DNA of 64,000 bases from Clonostachys chloroleuca (taxonomy: Eukaryota > Ascomycota > Sordariomycetes > Hypocreales > Bionectriaceae), in contig JBANAY010000004.1 of NCBI GenBank assembly GCA_037952775.1, positions 2,108,001 to 2,172,000 on the forward strand, read 5' to 3'. Each line of letters starts with the position of its first letter. Position 1 is the first letter of the stretch. Both the position numbers and the translations under genes were made by a program. The notes beneath the pieces were generated by a model that saw only the letters and a list, made by a program, of their open reading frames with translations, did not search any database and was not told the origin of the DNA. This document shows, one piece after another, positions 59,581-64,000 of this stretch.

Positions 59581-62053
59581 TCATTCAGCATTGTGCGAAG
59601 ACCACCAAAGCGGCTGGCTGCATGGGTCTTGGATCCCAAGCCCATCGAGGCTGTCGAACGTCAAAAATTCGTTGATGTCGGGAGCATTCAAGATTGCTGC
59701 GACATCAATATTGTATGGCATGTGTGCGTGATCTGGCTCCGTGATCGCTGTGGCGCTGGCGATGCCTGTAGGCTCTTTCAGCCGGAGTTCGGTTGCATTT
59801 TCTCTATCGGCTTGAATGGGACTTGATCTCGCCTGAGATTCTGAAGCATTGACCTCGCCCGCTGCGTCTTTGCATAGTTCCAAATCGTGCTTCAATTCGG
59901 CCAGTTGCTCATAGTAGCCCCGGGCGGAAATATTTCCACTTGTGCCCATAATCCGCAGCATGCTTGAGGAGCCCTCCAGCAGTGTACGACTGGAGTTGGT
60001 GGGCTTCAATGAGTGGCTCATGGCAAGTATGATAGCGGCTGAAAAGAGATATTGAGAGTCAAATCCTCCGAGTGTGACAATTTGGCCGTCAACCCACAAG
60101 CGTCGCAGTAGTTTGTAGCACGTGGTTGCTGCAGATACGCAAGCGTCTGCTAGAGCCAACACTGCAGTAGAACATGGCCCATGGCTAGTCCGTACATGCG
60201 GTAAAGTCGCCTGGGACTGAAAGTGCTGGAAGAAGACAGGCCTCGTTGTCAACACAATGCACTAAGGCTCCAGTTAGCGTTTTGTTTATATAGCTTTGGC
60301 GTGAAAGCACACCCCTTGCACGTCTTGCAGCGGAAACTTCTCATGCGAGCCAACGTTTATGTGGCACGGTTGATATAAGGATGGCTACCTACGTGATTGC
60401 AGTGCACATGGAGTGAGGCGAGAGCCCTCCCAGGACATGCTGTGGATGCGATCTTGGTGAGCGAGAGCTCATCAGGCAACGACTGAATAAAATCTTTGAG
60501 CTGCGCCAGGATTTTCTGCACGTTTGGCAGGATGGCAAATCGACTTCTTGGTTGGTAAAGGTCCTGCAGAATCGATCCAGCAATGCGTGCCATGGAGATG
60601 CTCGAGAGGATTTGCTTGGGGTTTGGCAAATCTTCGAGTTCGTCTGAACTCAGGTTGTTGTGCGATGGCAAGTTCACACTGATGTCCTCATCCCTAATCA
60701 TAGTTGGGTGACCAAGCTTCAATGAGCACAGACGATCGAATGCATAGACTGTCCACCACACGCGGCGCCGATGCTCGTGTTCAAAGGGTGAGGCGAGTTG
60801 TGCAGGAAGCTCGCGGTGAAGGCCTAAGGTCATGCTCAAACGCACTGCAAGCCCTGTAAAGATGTATGCGCTGTTGCTCCGATTCAAGGCGTGTGAGTAA
60901 TACGACTACTCCAGTGGGAAGCCGTCAGCCGGGTGGGTTCAATCAATCAAAGGGTGGAATGACCAGCGGCACCAACCAAAAGAAGAACGGTTTCAATGTA
61001 AGACACGGTTGGCTCCTCATACAAGTCCTCAAATAGGTCCAAAGCCCGAAGGAAGAAGCCTATACCGGGAATGTCCGCTTGACTGTGATGCGTGCACATT
61101 GGTATATTTGAGTACAGCTCGCCCAGAGCCAGGATGGCGAATAAGCCGCACAGCCAGACGGGGTCTTTGGATGTACCGGGTTTGTATACTTGGTCGAACT
61201 GGTGCAAAAATGTCTTCCGAAGAAACATGTGATATTCGTTGCCCACGAACCGCTCTGCTGTTTCGATAAGTAGCATTGCGTAGGCTTGGTCAGGTAGGTC
61301 CAGATCTCTGTCCGCCAGCTTGCGAAAGGTGTTGGTTTTGAAGTAGCGGTCATGCTTGGGGGCCGTGATCGAATCATCGTTCCTGAGATGCCGGCGTACT
61401 CGCGTATTAAACGCCTCACAAGCAGCGTCGCCGACGTAGGAGTAGCGGGCCGACGATTCATTCTCACTGGTATATCTCACATGAAGTGGTTTAGTCGCAT
61501 ATGTGTCAATGTGTTCAATGGGAACTGGGTCGGTTCCAGCGGCAGTAGATGGAGGAATTTCCCCGTAGCCGTCTGGTCAGCGGTAACGTCTCGCTCCAGT
61601 GAGTTCAAGACTGGGCTGCAGCTGGGCGGAATGGGCGAGCCTTCGGCGTCAACAGCATCCTCCTTGTTAGAATATCGGTTTCGTCGTAACGTCTGAATTT
61701 CGGCTTCCAATTGGTTCAAGTAGCTGCAAAACTCAGTAAGTTGCACAGCCATAATTCCCTGGGCGACAGGCTTGCCTTTCCTTAACAAGAACGTCGCGGT
61801 CCCTGGGGGGATACACACAAGCGACAGGATGTTTTGACTGCCGACAGTGGCGACATGGCTGCTCGCCGGAACACTTTACCTTACTTGTTCGGCAGCGCCG
61901 GCACCTTGAGCAGCAAAGCGGTTAGCCTGTAGCAAGAGGACGAAGGGGAGCAGACCGCCGCAAAGTCTGGTTAACGGAACAGACGTACGCAAGACTGGTC
62001 TTCTGTTTCTTTTGGATGCCGGAGGGAAAGCTTCCCGGTGTGTGACAGGGCAT
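59581..62053 (-). CDS. Zn2Cys6 fungal transcription factor (Fungal_trans domain), frame broken once
   Basis: Exons: 62053-61989, 61904-61776, 61723-60977, 60905-60393, 60261-59581. The zinc cluster is ACRRCRTSKVKCSGEQPCRHC, with the last Cys in QSKHPVACVYP (C-x2-C-x6-C-x5-C-x2-C-x8-C), followed by a coiled SYLNQLEAEIQTLRR segment. The middle homology region is clear: SNSAYIFTGLAVRLSMTLGLHRE, HEHRRRVWWTVYAFDRLCSLKLGHP, and CIVLTTRPVFF after an intron. The second intron (61775-61724, 52 bases) is a GC...AG intron, AG|GCAAGC to TTTTGCAG. In the linker a C-run of four (61561-61564) appears one short, because the frame before and after it differ by one base. The target is unknown; about 711 residues if the frame were continuous. 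Confidence 0.85.
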
Positions 62054-62338
62054 CTTCAGTATCGGGATGATTCGCAACAAAGCGACGTATTTTCGGTTTC
62101 AGAGGTGGGCATTTATGACATTAATTAATGATGAACCTCGATGGGTGAGGACTTGTTCGCTAACTTTTGGGGGAGGGTGGTTTATAAGGGGGAGTCTCTG
62201 TTTTCCCCACGAGCCATATCCTTATATCCGAATTCCCGCGCATATGCATATAACTAGTAGGTCTAACTGGTCCTGAATGGCAGCATAGTAAGTCAGTATG
62301 GCAAATATCGAGCTGCTAATAACTCTCCCCTGGAATAT

Positions 62339-64000
62339 TTTTTTTACTAATTAGAGCTATTAAGCTCTACTATCTATTTTCTATATATTATACTAATATA
62401 TATTAATATTTATAAAATATATCTAACTACTAGATATATTTATGCTCTAGTTTATTTAATATTTTATTTTTATTTTATAATATTAAAGATTTAGATATAG
62501 ATTACTAATTATATTTTTTAAAAAAAAATATATTAGATTATATGTTATCTAATCTTAGAATATACTTTTATTTATAGTAAAACTAATAAAAAAATTAATT
62601 ACTAAAGTAAATCTATAATAGTTTATTTTATATATAACTTTATATAGTTTAGAGATAGTTTTTATTTATAATAATATATACTCTTTTTTCTAATTATTTA
62701 AAAGTATTTAGATATAAACTAGCTTTAATTATCTATTCTAATTATAATATAATTTATATATATATATACTCTTTAGATAATAATAGAGATTTAACTTATT
62801 TCCAAATATAAACTATTATCTTTTAATAATTTATAAAGCTTATTATTTTCTTATTAGAGATTTTCTTTTCTTTCTCTTTAGAATACTTTTTAATAAAGAT
62901 ATAATCTTTATTCTTTAGCTTTTTTTTTTTTTTTTTTTTTTTTTACTAAAGTTAGAGTTATTAATTTTAGCTTATATTTTATTTTTAAATTAATTATTAT
63001 TTTATAATCTATATTAGTAGTATATAAATTACTTCTATTAAAATCTTAGTTTTTTTTTATTATAAGAACTAATTATAGTTTTAAAGTATTCTTTATATAA
63101 CTAGTAGAATATCTTTACTATATAATCTCTTAATAAATAATTCTAATAAAAATCTTTTTCTAAAAAGTTTAATAATATAAGCTTTTTTAATATTTTAATA
63201 AATTATAAATTAAATTACTTTTTTAATACTATTTTCTATTATTTAAAAGATAATCTAGCTAATAGCTTTTTTATAGTATTTAGCTTTTATTATTATTAAG
63301 CTAATACTTTTTCTTTAAATAGTTACTATATATTTATTCTTATATATTTAGCTCTGTTCTAATTATTTAATACTACTATATCTTATATCATATTTAATTA
63401 TAAGATAATATTAATAAATCTAATTTAATTTTTAATAGTTAAGATTTTATTACTTTTATATAGTTTTTTATTTATATCTAGCTAAAAGATATTAATATTA
63501 ATTAACTTCTATTTTAATATATATATATTTTATAAAACTCTAAGTATTCTCTATTATATTATAATTAATTATAATTATTCTTAGTTCTACTAAAGCTATT
63601 TTATCCCTAAGTAATTATATTTTTATATATTAAAATAGTTCTAATTAGAATTAGTTTATAATATAGATATAATACTCTTTAACTAGAGTAAGTTATTAGT
63701 TATCCTTAAAACCTCTAAAGTAATTATCTACTTTCTAACTATTCTAAATCTTTTTTATTTTAATCTCTTTATAATTAGCTCTATTCTTTTTAAATTTAGT
63801 TAAATTATTTAATAATATAAAAATTAGTTTTACTAATTAGATTAGTTTATATTTAGTAAGAGATATTATTAATATAGTTTAATTCTTATTTATTATAATT
63901 AACTAAGTAATTATTTTTTAAAATAAAATATTAATCTTTATTATTATATTTATAATAATTTTTAAAATTTTTTAAAATATTATATTATAAACAGAGACTA
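62339..64000. repeat. Second RIP-type AT-rich block, cut by the window end
   Basis: Sharp composition change at about 62339 to AT-rich DNA with few CA or TG steps and stops in all frames. Contains a run of about 24 T at 62920-62944. I could not identify an element type or link it to the 43-58 kb repeats by eye. No gene seen. Confidence 0.8.

Noticed and set aside
1..64000. tRNA, rRNA or CRISPR features
   Set aside because: I scanned by eye for B-box-like GGTTCGAATCC words and cloverleaf arms and for regularly spaced repeats with unique spacers. B-box-like hits fall in coding exons, and the only spaced repeats are the palindromic arrays in the retroelement LTRs. tRNAscan-SE would be decisive.

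Overview
The window is nuclear DNA of a filamentous ascomycete (Pezizomycotina). Genes carry several short introns (about 50-200 bases, GT...AG with CTAAC/CTGAC-type branch sites). Recognisable fungal families include a Zn2Cys6 regulator, a fatty alcohol oxidase, an allantoate-permease-type transporter and a Reg1-like phosphatase regulator. Long AT-rich blocks nearly lack CA and TG dinucleotides, the footprint of repeat-induced point mutation (RIP). I cannot name the species from sequence alone.

Layout. 1-10.8 kb: a long-chain fatty alcohol oxidase gene (1487-3788), about 3.9 kb with no recognisable gene, and a conserved fungal F-box-like protein of unknown function (7667-9776). 10.8-23.7 kb is a dense housekeeping block: kinetochore CENP-T/Cnn1 (+), SURF1/Shy1 for cytochrome oxidase assembly (-), a UBXN4-like UBX protein of the ER (+), twin-CX9C CHCHD2/Mix17 (-), the exosome cofactor Rrp47/C1D (-), a mitochondrial ketopantoate-reductase-fold protein (+), PDCD5 (+), COQ4 for ubiquinone synthesis (-) and the Phs1 3-hydroxyacyl-CoA dehydratase (+). 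Several of these serve mitochondria (SURF1, CHCHD2, PanE-like, COQ4).

23.7-42.8 kb is sparse and accessory: an OTT_1508-like deaminase, a mitochondrial-looking hotdog thioesterase with a 9-base exon, a frameshifted membrane-protein gene, an unusual trypsin-like protease fused in frame to a Reg1-like PP1 regulator, and an MFS anion transporter. 42.8-58.0 kb is a RIP-degraded nest of retroelements. A Ty1/copia element with two 217-base LTRs and a GATAT target duplication has split an older ~0.9 kb LTR, which recurs twice more nearby. 58.0-62.3 kb is a normal-composition island holding one Zn2Cys6 transcription factor gene, followed by another RIP-type AT-rich block running off the end.

Four otherwise well-conserved genes each break their frame at a short C/G run. 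This is either local gene decay or, more likely as a pattern, homopolymer error in the assembly. Exon coordinates below were worked out by hand from splice signals and reading phase.
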